Below, in pieces: positions 27,364-39,300 of a stretch of 64,000 nucleotides of DNA (positions within the stretch are counted from its first letter, which is position 1; the number at the start of each line of letters is the position of its first letter). Below the pieces are notes generated by a model. It had not been told where the DNA came from, made no database searches, and worked only from the letters and a program-made list of their open reading frames with translations. The DNA comes from an uncultured Alphaproteobacteria bacterium (GTDB lineage Bacteria > Pseudomonadota > Alphaproteobacteria > RF32 > CAG-239), in the NCBI GenBank assembly GCA_944390355.1, contig CALXPT010000002.1, positions 62,001 to 126,000 of the forward strand, written 5' to 3'. Made by a program: the position numbers and the translations under genes.

Positions 27364-27864
27364 ATGAAACTGAATTTAACGGAGCTGACAATCGGTTTAG
27401 AAAAACTGTACAAAGCTCAAAAAGAAAACGATTATTCGAATTTGATTTCGAATACATTTACAACTTTAATGCGTAAGAACATGAATTATTCTGCACTACG
27501 TTTTTGTCGGAGCGACCAAGAAGCAAAAACGGCCTACCATGTTATAATGCACAATGCCGCAAAAAATGTAAAAAAATATCTGGCGGAACTAAAACTGCAA
27601 GATATCCCGATATCCAAACAGGACGAATTGTTGGGGCAGGTAATTATCGGTGAAAAGCAATTAAAAAAAATAGCAAAATTGCGCAAGACATATCCGATTT
27701 TTGCTTTCAGCGCACGCCGTCGATTAAAGAAACAAGAACGCCGCATATCCGAACAAGAATTTGACACGGAAGTGTGGCTGAGTTATCTTGAACGCCAGTG
27801 CAAAGAAAACAATTCTGAAACAAATATAATAGCTGAATTGTCAAAATGTTCTGATGCGTATTAA
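27364..27864 (+). CDS. Unknown small basic helical protein
   Basis: 166 residues, Lys/Arg-rich, no signal peptide or membrane helix. Predicted largely helical (LTIGLEKLYKAQKEN, QDELLGQVIIGEKQLKKIAKL, SARRRLKKQERRISEQEF). Two proline-poor halves with many Tyr and Asn. I cannot assign a family. It lacks a Shine-Dalgarno sequence but has a strong promoter and a perfect terminator, so it is probably a real, separately expressed gene. Confidence 0.65.
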   Translation: MKLNLTELTIGLEKLYKAQKENDYSNLISNTFTTLMRKNMNYSALRFCRSDQEAKTAYHVIMHNAAKNVKKYLAELKLQDIPISKQDELLGQVIIGEKQLKKIAKLRKTYPIFAFSARRRLKKQERRISEQEFDTEVWLSYLERQCKENNSETNIIAELSKCSDAY

Positions 27865-27867
27865 AAC

Positions 27868-27903
27868 AAAATCCCTCAGGAAGAAAATCCTGAGGGATTT
27901 TTG
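27868..27903 (+). terminator. Terminator after the gene at 27364
   Basis: AAAATCCCTCAGG, loop, CCTGAGGGATTTTT; the A run also allows termination of adhE from the other side. Confidence 0.9.
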
Positions 27904-27917
27904 CTTTTGGATATTAT

Positions 27918-30539
27918 TTACATCTCAAAGTCCGTAACCCCGTCATATGCGAGATAATAAAGCTTTTTGATTTCTTCAATCAACGGATAACGAGGGTTAG
28001 AGCCTGTGCATTGGTCATCAAACGCCCATTGCGGCAGATATTCCATAACCTTGTCAAACTCTTTCTTGTCAATACCATATTCTTTGATGGAAGCCGGAAT
28101 ATTAAGGGTTTTCTTGAGTTCGCCAAGAGCCTTGATTAAGCCGTCAACTTTAGCATCATCATCTTTTCCTTTAATACCGAGTCCTTCGGCAAAAGCAGCA
28201 TAAGCAGCTTTGGCATTCGGGAACTTGTATTGCGGGAAAGCGCATTGCTTAACCGGTTTGTCAGTAGCGTTATAGCGAATAACCTGACAAATGAGCAAAG
28301 CGTTGGCGATACCGTGCGGAATATGGAAAGCCGCGCCGAGCTTGTGCGCCATAGAGTGGCAGACGCCAAGGAAAGCATTGGCAAAAGCCATACCTGCGAT
28401 GGTCGCGGCGTGATGAACCCGCTCACGAGCGTTAACATCGGCATCTTTATAAGAAGCCGGAAGATATTGCATAATGAGCTGACCGGCCTGAATGGACAAG
28501 CCGCGGGTAAATTCGGTCGACATAGATGAAACATAAGATTCAAGAGCATGAGTCATCACATCAATACCCGAAGCCGCGCACAAACCTCTTGGCATTGTAA
28601 GCACCAAATCAGAGTCGACAATGGCCATATTCGGGGTGAGGGCATAGTCGGCGATAGCATATTTAACGCCGGCCTGGTCATCGGTGATAATTGAGAACGG
28701 CGTCACTTCGGAACCCGTGCCGGATGTGGTCGGAATAGCCACCATCATAGCCTTTTTGCCGAGTTCTGGGAACATGAAAATACGTTTACGAATATCCATA
28801 AAGCGCATAGCCAAGTCTTCAAATTTAAGCTCGGGATGTTCATACATAATCCACAAGATTTTGGCCGCGTCGATAGGAGAACCGCCACCCATGGCGATAA
28901 TCACATCCGGCTGAAAGTTCTCAACTTGTTTGATGGCTCTGTTAACGGTAGACAAATCCGGATCAGGGTTGACATCGCTGAAAATCTGGAACTTAACGCC
29001 GATTTCTTCCAACACGTCGGTCACGCGTTTTGTAAAGCCCAAATCAAAGATAGACTTATCGGTAACGATAAAGGCTCTTTTTTTGCCTTCAAGCTCTCTG
29101 AGGGCAACGGGCAAAGACCCCGGTTTGAAATATATTTTGCTGGGCACTTTGAACCACAGCATATTTTCTTCTCTTTTAGCCACGGATTTAATGTTCATCA
29201 GATGTTTTACCCCCACGTTTTCGCTGACAGAGTTTCCTCCCCAAGAACCGCATCCAAGGGTCAAAGAAGGCTCCAAGCGGAAGTTATAAATATCGCCGAT
29301 TGCGCCTTGAGCGGACGGGCAGTTAATTAAGATACGACCGGTGTGCAGTTCTTTGCCGAAATACTCGATACGTTCTTTTTTGTTTTGGTCGGTATAAAGA
29401 ATAGAAGTGTGTCCGGCCCCGCCGAAAGTAACCAAAGCTTTGGCTTTAGCCACGGCATCCTCAAAATCTTTAGCTTTATACATAGCCAAAACAGGGGAGA
29501 GCTTTTCAGCAGAGAATGGCTCTTCTTTGCCGACTTTTTGACATTCGGCGATTAAGACTTTGGTGTCTGGATGAACTTTAATCCCGGCCATCTCGGCGAT
29601 ATGAGCGGCCTTTTGCCCGACGATAGCAGAATTAAGCTTTCCGTCAATCATAATAACTTTGGCGAGCTTTTCTTTTTCTTTGGAAGAGAGAATGTAAGCA
29701 CCGCGTTTAAGGAACTCTTTTTGCACTTCGTCATAAACATCTTTGACACAAACAACCGATTGTTCGGAAGCGCAAATCATACCGTTATCAAAAGTCTTAG
29801 ACATCAAGATAGAGCTGACTGCGGTCTGAATATCGGCGGTTTCGTCAATAACGGCAGGAGCGTTGCCCGCACCGACGCCTAAAGCGGGTTTGCCGGAAGA
29901 GTAGGCGGATTTAACCATCCCTGGGCCGCCGGTAGCAAGAATGACATCAACCTTAGGGTGTTGCATCAACATTTGCGTCATGTTAATGGTTGGATTTTCA
30001 ATCCAGCCGATAATATTTTCGGGCGCACCGGCTTTAACGGCTTCTTCCAACATAATGCGAGCAGCCTCGACCGTGCATTTTTTCGCTCTCGGGTGCGGAG
30101 AAAAGATAATTCCGTTACGTGTTTTAAGAGCGATTAAAGCCTTAAAGATAGCGGTAGAGGTTGGGTTTGTTGTCGGAATAACGCCGGCAATCACACCAAG
30201 AGGCTCAGCGATTTTAATCATACCTCCGTCGGCATCTTCGCTGATAATCCCGCAAGTTTTAACGTTTTTAAATTTATTGTAAATATATTCAGTCGCAAAA
30301 TGGTTTTTAATAACTTTATCTTCCCACACGCCCATGCCGGTTTCATCGACCGCCATTTTGGCTAAAGGAATACGCAAAGAGCTGAGTTTAAGAGCCACGC
30401 GGCGGAAAATATGATCAACCTGTTCTTGAGAATAGGTTGCGAATATCTTCTGTGCGGCGCTAACTTTATCGACCAGCTCATCAACATACTTCTGCTCATC
30501 AATTACGGGAGCAGGTGCAACTTTTTTCTTTTCAGCCAT
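27918..30539 (-). CDS. adhE: Bifunctional acetaldehyde-CoA/alcohol dehydrogenase
   Basis: Reduces acetyl-CoA to acetaldehyde and then ethanol, regenerating NAD+ in fermentation; forms spirosomes in other bacteria. 873 residues. N-terminal aldehyde dehydrogenase half with the catalytic Cys in FDNGMICASEQSVV and VIPTTNPTSTAIFKAL; C-terminal iron-dependent alcohol dehydrogenase half with GGGSPIDAAKI and the metal-binding region FLGVCHSMAHKLGAAFHIPHG. Start at 30539 (MAEKKK) follows GGAG at a spacing of 11; the frame is open 18 codons further without a site. Presence of full AdhE argues for anaerobic metabolism. Confidence 0.96.
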   Translation of the reverse strand: MAEKKKVAPAPVIDEQKYVDELVDKVSAAQKIFATYSQEQVDHIFRRVALKLSSLRIPLAKMAVDETGMGVWEDKVIKNHFATEYIYNKFKNVKTCGIISEDADGGMIKIAEPLGVIAGVIPTTNPTSTAIFKALIALKTRNGIIFSPHPRAKKCTVEAARIMLEEAVKAGAPENIIGWIENPTINMTQMLMQHPKVDVILATGGPGMVKSAYSSGKPALGVGAGNAPAVIDETADIQTAVSSILMSKTFDNGMICASEQSVVCVKDVYDEVQKEFLKRGAYILSSKEKEKLAKVIMIDGKLNSAIVGQKAAHIAEMAGIKVHPDTKVLIAECQKVGKEEPFSAEKLSPVLAMYKAKDFEDAVAKAKALVTFGGAGHTSILYTDQNKKERIEYFGKELHTGRILINCPSAQGAIGDIYNFRLEPSLTLGCGSWGGNSVSENVGVKHLMNIKSVAKREENMLWFKVPSKIYFKPGSLPVALRELEGKKRAFIVTDKSIFDLGFTKRVTDVLEEIGVKFQIFSDVNPDPDLSTVNRAIKQVENFQPDVIIAMGGGSPIDAAKILWIMYEHPELKFEDLAMRFMDIRKRIFMFPELGKKAMMVAIPTTSGTGSEVTPFSIITDDQAGVKYAIADYALTPNMAIVDSDLVLTMPRGLCAASGIDVMTHALESYVSSMSTEFTRGLSIQAGQLIMQYLPASYKDADVNARERVHHAATIAGMAFANAFLGVCHSMAHKLGAAFHIPHGIANALLICQVIRYNATDKPVKQCAFPQYKFPNAKAAYAAFAEGLGIKGKDDDAKVDGLIKALGELKKTLNIPASIKEYGIDKKEFDKVMEYLPQWAFDDQCTGSNPRYPLIEEIKKLYYLAYDGVTDFEM

Positions 30540-30728
30540 AATTAAAAAAACTCCAAGTAAAAAAACTTTTTTATCATTAACAAAATAAGGCATAATTGCT
30601 AAATAAAGTATTAAGATTCTGATTTATTCAATAAACAAATATTTCAAAATTTTACAAGAGTAGAGTAGTCAAAAATTAACCATTAGACGTTATAGATAAT
30701 AAGAGAACAAACAAGAAAGAGAAATACA

Positions 30729-31277
30729 ATGAAGTTGTATATATGCCGGCACGGCGAAACGGATGGCAATGTAAATAAGATAGTTCAGGGTTCAGGGCTT
30801 GATATACCGTTAAATGACAAGGGCAGGGCGCAGGCGGAGATGTTAAAGGAGATAATGTCGCCGCTCAGGTTGAGAGTTGTTTATTGCTCGACGATGACAA
30901 GAGCCAGACAAACGGCGGAGATTGTGGCTTCAGGTATGGGAGCGAAAGTGGAAGAGGTTGAGGGCGTGCAGGAGATTCATTACGGCGATGCCGAAGGAAT
31001 GTATAGCTGTGATGTTGAAGAAAAATATAAAGATATATTGAACATCATCCGCGATGAGAGCAACCCGAATTTCAGAACGGCACATTTACCGAACGGGGAG
31101 AGTGTCAAGGATAGCTTGGAAAGGGCTTATAAAGCGTTTGATAAAATCAAAAGAGAGGCAAAGAACGATAAGGCCATTATCGTGATGCACGGCGGCATAA
31201 TGTATAATATTTATTATGACCAATTTGGCCTCCAACGCTCATTTGCCAATTGCGACTACTTTGTGTTAGAGTGGTAA
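30729..31277 (+). CDS. Histidine phosphatase family protein (phosphoglycerate-mutase-like)
   Basis: 182 residues. The phospho-histidine motif RHGETDGN starts at residue 6, and the second catalytic His is in IVMHGGIMYNIYY. Also seen: NDKGRAQAEMLKEIM, YCSTMTRARQTAEIV and VQEIHYGDAEGM with the acid/base Glu-containing segment. Closest in pattern to GpmB/CobC-type phosphatases rather than glycolytic mutase (about 230-250 residues). Divergent from adhE. Substrate unknown. Confidence 0.9.
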   Translation: MKLYICRHGETDGNVNKIVQGSGLDIPLNDKGRAQAEMLKEIMSPLRLRVVYCSTMTRARQTAEIVASGMGAKVEEVEGVQEIHYGDAEGMYSCDVEEKYKDILNIIRDESNPNFRTAHLPNGESVKDSLERAYKAFDKIKREAKNDKAIIVMHGGIMYNIYYDQFGLQRSFANCDYFVLEW

Positions 31278-31284
31278 TTATAAA

Positions 31285-31325
31285 AATTCACTCAGCATCA
31301 ATTTCTGAGGCTGAGTGATTAATAT
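31285..31325. terminator. Terminator between convergent genes
   Basis: TCACTCAGC, loop, GCTGAGTGA between the phosphatase stop and the stop of the minus-strand secreted protein. Confidence 0.75.
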
Positions 31326-32224
31326 TAAAATTCCAGCACAGGCCAGACACGGAGTTCAGCTCCATCGATTTTTCCTGTATAACTATCTTGATATGCATAT
31401 TCATTCTGAAAATGATTGAAAAGAGCATACCAAACACTATTTTCTTGATAATAAGCAGAATTATCCCTATTATAATGATTACTTTCGGTGGATGACCAAA
31501 GCAAAATATTATCCTCAGTTGGAATAGTTGTGCCACCAAGATGTTTTAAAACAGAATCAACAGTTTCAATATTTTTGTATAAAGAATATAATACCCCTAA
31601 AGCAGGTAAGCACCAATCACCTCGCTTAGTTCCTTTAGTAGCGTATGCATTAACAGCTCTTGCTGCCGGAAAATCAACATCTTCTAGATTAATAGAGCCA
31701 TAATCTAATCCGATAGATGTTTTTAAATCAGCATATTTTAAAATTATTCTAGTGTTTTGACAGCTTTCAAAATCATTTCTGGCATCTGTAGTACTTTCTC
31801 TATTTGTTAATTCGGGTAAATCTCTTCCGGCAAAGGCCCAACTAAAGGTCCCCATAGGATTAAGAGCCAGAACTTGTCCGTGTCCATCAGAGGTTTTATA
31901 AATAACAACACCAATAGGAGTCTTTCCGTTAACATTAGTTGAGGAGCAAGTTTTATCTGAAAAATAAATATCTCCAATATTACAATTAGTAGAGCCTTGT
32001 TCCGTATCTTCAATAATTTTTTCCAGCTCTTCAATTTTATCATTTAAGTCGCTTGCGGTGCAGTTCCAAGCGTTTCCGAATGGACATTTGATACCACCTC
32101 TACAAGAGGAAGTACTTTCAAACCCCAATGAAGAACAACTTGGTGTCTGGATGCAGGCAGCCTCAGCTGTTCCACTCATCGTAAAAGCCACCAAAGCTGA
32201 TGTTAAAAATAAGTATTTTTTCAT
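31325..32224 (-). CDS. Secreted protein with DUF1566/C-type-lectin-like C-terminus (copy 1)
   Basis: 299 residues from the ATG at 32224 (AAGGAG upstream). Signal peptide of about 20 residues ending AEA; then a Cys-containing motif ACIQTPSCSSLGF...CPFGNAW shared with the protein at 46246; a short coiled coil (LNDKIEELEKIIED); and a C-terminal domain with IGDIYFSDKTCSS, GDWCLPALGVLYSLYK, LLWSSTES and the ending RVWPVLEF. That tail is the DUF1566/Fibrobacter-paralogous type, a C-type-lectin-like fold. It follows the Cys-rich gene by 34 bases in the same operon. The pair is repeated in opposite orientation at 45-47 kb. Likely exported surface protein; function unknown. Confidence 0.75.
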   Translation of the reverse strand: MKKYLFLTSALVAFTMSGTAEAACIQTPSCSSLGFESTSSCRGGIKCPFGNAWNCTASDLNDKIEELEKIIEDTEQGSTNCNIGDIYFSDKTCSSTNVNGKTPIGVVIYKTSDGHGQVLALNPMGTFSWAFAGRDLPELTNRESTTDARNDFESCQNTRIILKYADLKTSIGLDYGSINLEDVDFPAARAVNAYATKGTKRGDWCLPALGVLYSLYKNIETVDSVLKHLGGTTIPTEDNILLWSSTESNHYNRDNSAYYQENSVWYALFNHFQNEYAYQDSYTGKIDGAELRVWPVLEF

Positions 32225-32258
32225 TTTCTTTCTCCTTGATAATAATTTCAGTTCTAAG

Positions 32259-33134
32259 TTATTGTTCAAAAGCACAATAGTCGCACCAGTCGGTGCAACC
32301 AGACTTACAGCCGGTTACAATGTATAAATTCGAGCATTCTTCAAACGTGCAGACCGAACACGGCGGACATTCACTCTCCGTTCCCAAGTTCGGGCAGGGG
32401 GTGCATTCCGAACACAAAATTTTATCACCTGTTTGACAAGTGGGAGTCCCGTCTTTACACCCTAAATTGCCGCAATCAATAAAGCCGGAACAGTCTTTCT
32501 CTTTGATTTTGTATTTTTCCTTGATTTTGAGGCCGCCTTCGTCGCATTCTCGACAAGGTTCACCGTCCGCTTCATAACCATCTGGAATGGAACCAAGAGT
32601 GTACTTATATTCCGCAGGACAAATAGGGGTACAACAATCTTGATACAAACCATTGCCACAGACCTCTCCGACGCCTTTCAACGGAGCTTCGCAAGTTTTG
32701 TAATCACTCGGACAATCCGGAATACATTCGGCAAAATATTTGTTATTCAGCGGACAATATTTGTTGCCTTTATAGCCGCTTGGGCAAGAGGTTTTGTCAT
32801 AGCCCATTTTGATACAGCTGTCGGCATCACCACCCCCTGGGGGAATAACTTCCGGCGTGCCGCCTTCCAAATCGGTGCCGACAAAGTCTGCCCCGCCGCA
32901 GTCTTCGGTATCGGTTATCCAGCATACCTGCGCAACCTTGAGTTCTCTTGCCTTAAAACTTGGCGAAGACAAATGTCGAGCCATGAGGTGTGAAGTGTGT
33001 GATGTGTGTAATTTAGCATAGCTCGGAACCGGAGGTGCTTTTAGATTAAAATTAATTGATGCTTGAGCTTGATCAGATACACAAGCCAAACTTAATGCTG
33101 TTGCACACAGCAAAAGGCAACCCTTTTTCATCAT
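32259..33134 (-). CDS. Secreted cysteine-rich protein, copy 1
   Basis: 291 residues. Start at the ATGATG at 33134 behind GAGGTG. Signal peptide about 1-27 (LLLCATALSLACVSDQAQA), then a conserved linker (NLKAPPVPSYAKLHTSHTSH), CWITDTEDCGGADF, a Pro/Gly turn (PEVIPPGGGD) and a long Cys-rich region with roughly one Cys per nine residues, ending in CTFEECSNLYIVTGCKSGC. By eye about 25 differences from copy 2 at 45263. The open frame runs 41 codons further upstream through the shared promoter cassette, but the GAGGTG and signal peptide fix the start. I recognise no named family; disulphide-rich export to the periplasm or surface is inferred. Confidence 0.8.
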   Translation of the reverse strand: MMKKGCLLLCATALSLACVSDQAQASINFNLKAPPVPSYAKLHTSHTSHLMARHLSSPSFKARELKVAQVCWITDTEDCGGADFVGTDLEGGTPEVIPPGGGDADSCIKMGYDKTSCPSGYKGNKYCPLNNKYFAECIPDCPSDYKTCEAPLKGVGEVCGNGLYQDCCTPICPAEYKYTLGSIPDGYEADGEPCRECDEGGLKIKEKYKIKEKDCSGFIDCGNLGCKDGTPTCQTGDKILCSECTPCPNLGTESECPPCSVCTFEECSNLYIVTGCKSGCTDWCDYCAFEQ

Positions 33135-33258
33135 AATACACCTCGCATAAGTTCTAATTACATTTGTCTCCACGACTCGTATTATATCATAAGAAAGCAA
33201 TCCTTTCAATAGAAATTTTCGAGGTTTTCCGCGGGTTTGGGCGAATGCTTTTTGCATA
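33135..33258 (-). repeat. Promoter cassette repeat, copy 1
   Basis: About 125 bases nearly identical to 45138-45262 and 53878-54000. It begins at the T-tract of the autotransporter terminator (TATGCAAAA...TTCGCCC), continues through CCGCGGAAAACCTCG, and holds TTGAAA (33204-33209), a 17-base spacer, TATAAT (33181-33186) and the ribosome site GAGGTG. Confidence 0.85.
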
Positions 33259-33290
33259 AAAAACTCGTTCTAAAAAACAAGAACGAGCTA
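33256..33290 (-). terminator. Terminator of the giant autotransporter gene
   Basis: On the minus strand CTCGTTCT, loop, AGAACGAG followed by six T. The promoter cassette of the cysteine-rich gene starts in this T run. Confidence 0.82.
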
Positions 33291-33318
33291 AAATTAATAG
33301 CCAGAAACAAAATAGATA

Positions 33319-36300
33319 TTAAAACTTATACCCCATACCGGCATTGATGGCATAGCCGCCGTCTTCTTCAATAAATTTATTAAACTCACCATAGACATTC
33401 AAAGCGTCGTTATATTCATAGTCCATGCGAACGGAAACAACACCGCGGTTACGGCTTAAATCATATTTGTTAAGCAGATACGAAATCTCGGCATCTTTCA
33501 GGCGAGCCTGACGAGCTTTATAAGGATCAGCAAATTCATGATAGAACGTACCGCCGGCTCTGAGTTTGAGTTTTTGTTGCTCACCAAACTCAAAGAGTCT
33601 TGTTGCGTAGAGGCCGACTCCGCCTTCAATTGAGAAATTATCGGCAGAATCAATTTCAACAGCACTGTTTTCCTTGATTTTGGCTTGATGCATACCCAAG
33701 ACATTGAACTCGAGAGTAGGTTCAAAGCCAATCCACCCGAAATCATATTCATGACGAGCCTCGTTAGTAATACCATAGTAGAGATTTTTAGTATCACCTT
33801 CATAAGCACCGCTGGCCGCCTTACGCTGATATTCCCCAAATCCGGCACCAACGCGCGGTACGGAAACAATTTTAGTTGCTTTGTTCGGAGTGTATGTAAT
33901 CGGAGCCAAAATACTAACCATAGTTTCATTGTTTTTATTAGAATCAGCCTCATACTCAGCATCGTATCTTGATAACATAATACCCAAGCCGACACGAGTA
34001 TTATCGGTAAACTTTTTATCCGCCATAGCATAGATGGAGTGAAGTTTGTCTTCATATCCATCCATATCGGAGCTGGATTTTCTGTCATGATAATTGAACT
34101 CATATCCGGAAATCACGCGAACCTCTTTAGTTTGCTTATCATTAAAGATAGCGGCATTGAGCATTCGGTTTGTGCTTTTAAGAATGTCAAAATCTTGTTT
34201 TGTAAATGTGCTAAAGAATCCCAGCCCGAGCTCATCATAGATTGCACCCGACAATTCTTGGTTTGTCTGAGCCATTTTCATCGGTTCAAACAATTGAGAC
34301 TGCTTTCCTTCCGTATAGGCATTATCAAGGCCAGCCAAGAGAGATTTGTCTTGAATTTGAGCCGAACTGGCTAAAATCTTAGTCAAATCACCCTTTTTAA
34401 GAATAATGCTGTAATTATTAAGCTGAGATTCATCATAATTATTAACGAGCAATTCAGAAGAATCAACCGTTTCACCGTTTTCCTCTGCTTCTTTTATAGT
34501 TTGTTCATTAGCCTCTTCAAAAATCGAATCAAGGCTAGATAAATCCACATCATCATCACTTTTCACAAGTTTAGCATCATTAAACCAAGCAGTACCTGAT
34601 ACCTTAATATTATCAGCATTTTTAGATGTAATAACATTTTTCAATTCGTATGTGTCTTTGTTTCCTTCCAAAGTTGCACTCCCGTCAACACCATAATGCC
34701 CCTTAACATTATTGCTGATAATACGAGCCCCGTTAGCAAGCAAGATACGAGCTTTTGAATTTTCCGAATTATCGGAAGAATCATCCGTCTGAGGCGCATT
34801 AGATTCGCTGACGGTAGAATCCTCATCTATAGGATCATCTTCATCAACGGCGAGCAGGGTATTGACGCCAGAAACGGCAGGAGTAGCAAGTAAAGTACGA
34901 ACAGGCTGATTAGAAGAAGGGGTATTTTCTGAAGAAACTTCGCCAGAGGATTCAGCCGAAGCGACAGTTGTAGAATTATTTACATTTTCATCGTCATCCT
35001 CGACAACATCTGAGGCATCGGCTACAGACTCAGCATTAACAGAGGCACTCATCGACATCGGCGCACTATAAGCAGCCATCATCACGGGAGCAGCGCGAGT
35101 AGCCATAGTGGAATAAGATTGAGTATTCCCTTCCGAAGCAGCGTAAGAGCCCTCAACGACCGTACCTGAAATTGTAATGGTAGACGTAGGATCAACGCTG
35201 AAAACATTGTCCGGTCCCGTATTTCCGGCAGTGCTGCCGCTCCATACGATTGAACCGGCATGGGTAATTTTAGAACCGTTTGTTGCTTTCATAGCAATGA
35301 CGTTTCCACCAGAAACATTAATAAGAGCCCCATTCGTAATAGTCGAATTATTGTCAGCACTCATACCGATACCATACCCGCCGGTAACACTGATAGTAGC
35401 GTTATTGATACCAGTTCCGCCATTAACCACGGCAATGCCGGTATTATTTCCGCCGCTGACGGTAATTGAACCTGCATTATTAGTAATAGTACCACCATCA
35501 GCATAAGCACCGATAGCCCCGCTGCCGGCAACGGTAATGGTACCGCCTTCATTAATAAGGCTGCCGCCGGAACCGACATAGAAACCAAAGGAACTTATCC
35601 CATTGACGGAAACGGCGCCCGAATTTTGAATACTTCCGGAACCGGTTTTGATTGCATAGTTTGAAATACCTGTTCCGCCAGAACCCTGAGTAGGACCGAC
35701 AATAAGAGTACCGGAATTAATAATATTTCCGCTGGTGTTCTCAATAGCTATGGCATTACTACCCGAAAGATTAATAGTCCCTGAGTTGGTAATATTGCCG
35801 TTTTCGACGGAGATACCAGTATTGTTCGAGGCATTTTGACCGGAAAGAGTAATGGAAGCATTGTTGGTAACGTTAAGGTCGCCGCCTTGAATTGCCGTAG
35901 CATTATCCGTACCTGTCATCTTTATTTCACCGGAATTTGTTAAGATACCTGCATTAACATATATAGCAGTAGCATCGGAACCGGACAATTCTAATTTTCC
36001 GGAATTATCAACAGAAACAGATGTTGAATTGGCAGAAGAATAAATCGCTGAAGCAGAATTTCCGTTGAGGGTTATATCAGCATTATTAGAAATAGTACCA
36101 TTTTCCTCCAGATGCAAGGCGTGAAAATTATTTTGATCAAAAGTCATGCTGCCATTATTGATAATGTTTCCTGTTCCTGCATACATAGCATAAGCACCGT
36201 CTGTCAGAATGGTACCGTTAGAAGAATTTTCAATAGTTCCGCCGTCATCGGCAAACATAGCATAACCATCGGAAGAAGAAACATCAATAGTCCCTTCGTT

Positions 36301-39300
36301 AATAGCCTTACCTCCATTAAGAGCAGAAAGACCGACACCCTGGCTGGAGTTAACAAAAATATTTGCACCGTTAGCATTTGTAACCGTACCGCTTTGCGCC
36401 TGCATAGCGATGGCTTGATCTCCTTTAACGGTGATAGTACCTGTATTTTGCCCGCTTCCGGCTTGAACCAAAATACCGACGGGAGCAGTACCGGAAGTAG
36501 TATCAAAACTGTTTGTTATCTGCATATCACCGGTATTAATGGCACTACCGTTAACCACATTCATAAAAATCATACCGTTAGAAGTGATAGAGCCGTTATT
36601 GACGATTTGCCCGCCGTTTTCAGCTTGCATGGCAACACTGCTGTTTTGATCAACGGTAATAATACCGTTATTTGTTGCGGTAGAACTGGAAGAACCTGCC
36701 AACATACCGATTGAATCCGCGCCATTAATCTCAATGCGGCTTTCCGACGTTGAGTTTGATGCACTCGCGGTACCTTCAACCGCCATACCGACGGAATTGT
36801 CCCCATTAAGAGTAATACGCCCTTGATTATCCAAAGATCCGGCATCGGCATACATAGCCGTGAACGCGTCATCGGCAGAAGCCCCGCCGGCAGAGTTTTG
36901 AATAAGACCGATATTTGTACCGCTGCCGCCGTGAACATGCATTCCGTATTGTCCGTTAGTGTAAATAATACCGGTTTTGTCATTGGTAATAACGCCGCCG
37001 TCAGCATACATAGCTTCAGAGGAGGCATCACTAACCAAAATGATTCCCTGATTAATGGCTGTACCGTAATAAGTCTCCGTACCGACGGTAACACCGGTTG
37101 CAGTCATACCGAAAGAATTCGGACCTTGAACGGAAATCACGCCGTTTTCAGCGTTTGTAGCCGTAGATTGCCCACCGGCATTCATACCGACAGAGTTAGA
37201 ACCTTGAACAAAAATACCGTCTTCAGGTCGAAATGTTTCAATATTTTCATAAGAAACATTTCCGACTTTTCCAGCTGTATTAGTAATTGTACCATCACCG
37301 AGAGATTGCATGGCATAAGAATTATCTCCTTGTATGATAATACGTTTTTGGTTTTCGGCCGAGCCGGATTCCACAAACATTGCCACAGTATTGTCTTGGT
37401 CTAAGTCAATAATACCTTGGTTTATGGCACTTCCTGCTTTAACATACATGGCATATTGACTACCGTTTGTCCCCAAAGAAATCGTTCCGTCTTCACCGTT
37501 AACGATAGTAGCAGACTCTCCGTTAGCATACATACCGTAAGAATCATTTCCTTCAATGGAAATAGAACCATTATTTGTCGCAGTTCCGTCAGTTGCGGAC
37601 ATACCATAAGAACTATCGCCGGTAACAACAATATCTTGTTGGTTTGTAACCTCGCCGGCACCATCAGCCTGCATACCCGAAGATTGATCCCCAGCAACCG
37701 TAATAAGATTTTTATTTGTAACAACACCATCGCCCAAAGACTTCATTCCAACGGAATTTTTACCGTTAATAATGATTTCGCCTTGGTTTACGGCTCCTTG
37801 AATGCTGTTAGAAATAGTTCCGCCGCTAACCGTTTCCATACCGACGGAATTATCCCCGTTAAGCGTAATTGTTGCACCATTTTTATTAATGCTGTCAGCT
37901 TCCTCGGAATGCATACCGATGGAGTTATCAGCTTCCATGATAATCGTGCTGTTATTTGTGCCGCTGCCGCTGGTAGTAAAGATACCGTAAGAATTTTCAC
38001 CATCGACACTAATTGCTCCGTCATTCCAAGCCGTAGCCGTTCCAAGTCCTTGCATACCGTAAGAATTATCGCCGTTGATAGTGATGGTTGCACCAGCATT
38101 ATTAGTCATGGCTGCCGTTTCTTGAGAATCACCTGAAGATGCAGTCCCGTTTCCGCCCATACCGATACCGCCGTAGTTAAGAGTAATATTTTGGTAGTTA
38201 TTTAAAGTACCACCGTTAGTAAAATACATACCATAACCAAACATATTATTAATTGTGATATTTCCGTTATTACTAGCTTGTCCGTTAGAAAAATAAATAC
38301 CATAAGCAAAATTTTCCGTTGGAGGATACTCTTTTCCTGAGAATGTAATATTTCCATTATTGACAATACGACTGTAAATTCCATCAGCACCATACATGCC
38401 ATAATTATATAAACCATTTTCAGAAGTGGTAATGGAAATAGTACTATTGTTAATAGCCTGAGCATTAGCAGCCGTAACACTCATACCTTTCGAATTGTAA
38501 CCTGTAATATTAATAATGCCGTCATTTTGAGCAAAGTATTGAGATTCCATACCGGTAGACAGCGTTCCGGTAATATTGATTTGTCCTTGGTTGTAAGCTT
38601 GCCCAAGACCAGAAACCATACCAACGCCGGTTTCATCAATGGTAATAGTACCTTGAACATCGTTAGTAGCGTTTCCGGAAGCTGTTTCCATACCCACACC
38701 GCCGCCTTGCATATGGATTGTCCCATAATTGTAATTAAGACCCGAGGCTGCATACATACCGTTTCCTCTTTTGAGGAAAGTAATATTAGAATTATTGACA
38801 ATATTAGCCTGATCCGCCCAGATACCATAAGAACCGCTATCTAAGTCAATACCTGCACTTAAATCTCCGGTAACATTCATGGTAATATCAGCATTGTTGG
38901 TAACACTACCTTTGTCGGCTTTAATCCCGTAAGAGGTTTTATTTTGAGTTTGTTGAGAATTTGTCAGCGAAATTTGCGCATTATTAATGACAACGGCATT
39001 AGTAACGGCAATACCATAACCCTCGTTGGCATTTTGAATTGTAATGGTCTCATTATTGTTAACGGGACCTGTCCCTCCCATAATACCATAGGCGACGCTA
39101 GAAGAAGCCCCCGTATTTCCAGTAATGTTGATGGCTGCATTGCTGTCAATTTGCCCATTTTCAGACGCTAAACCATAAGCATTATCCTTATTTGAGATGC
39201 TGATGCTTGCATTACTTGTAATAGAACCGTTGACGGTTTTAATTCCATAGCCGGTATTTCCTTGCATGGTTGAAGAATCAGAAATGTTAATTGTTGCATT

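Noticed and set aside
32809-33021. Conserved antisense ORF (identical protein at 45376-45588, similar at 53546-53764)
   Set aside because: It is the reverse frame of the conserved signal-peptide and linker region of the cysteine-rich genes; no start signal, so only evidence of DNA identity.
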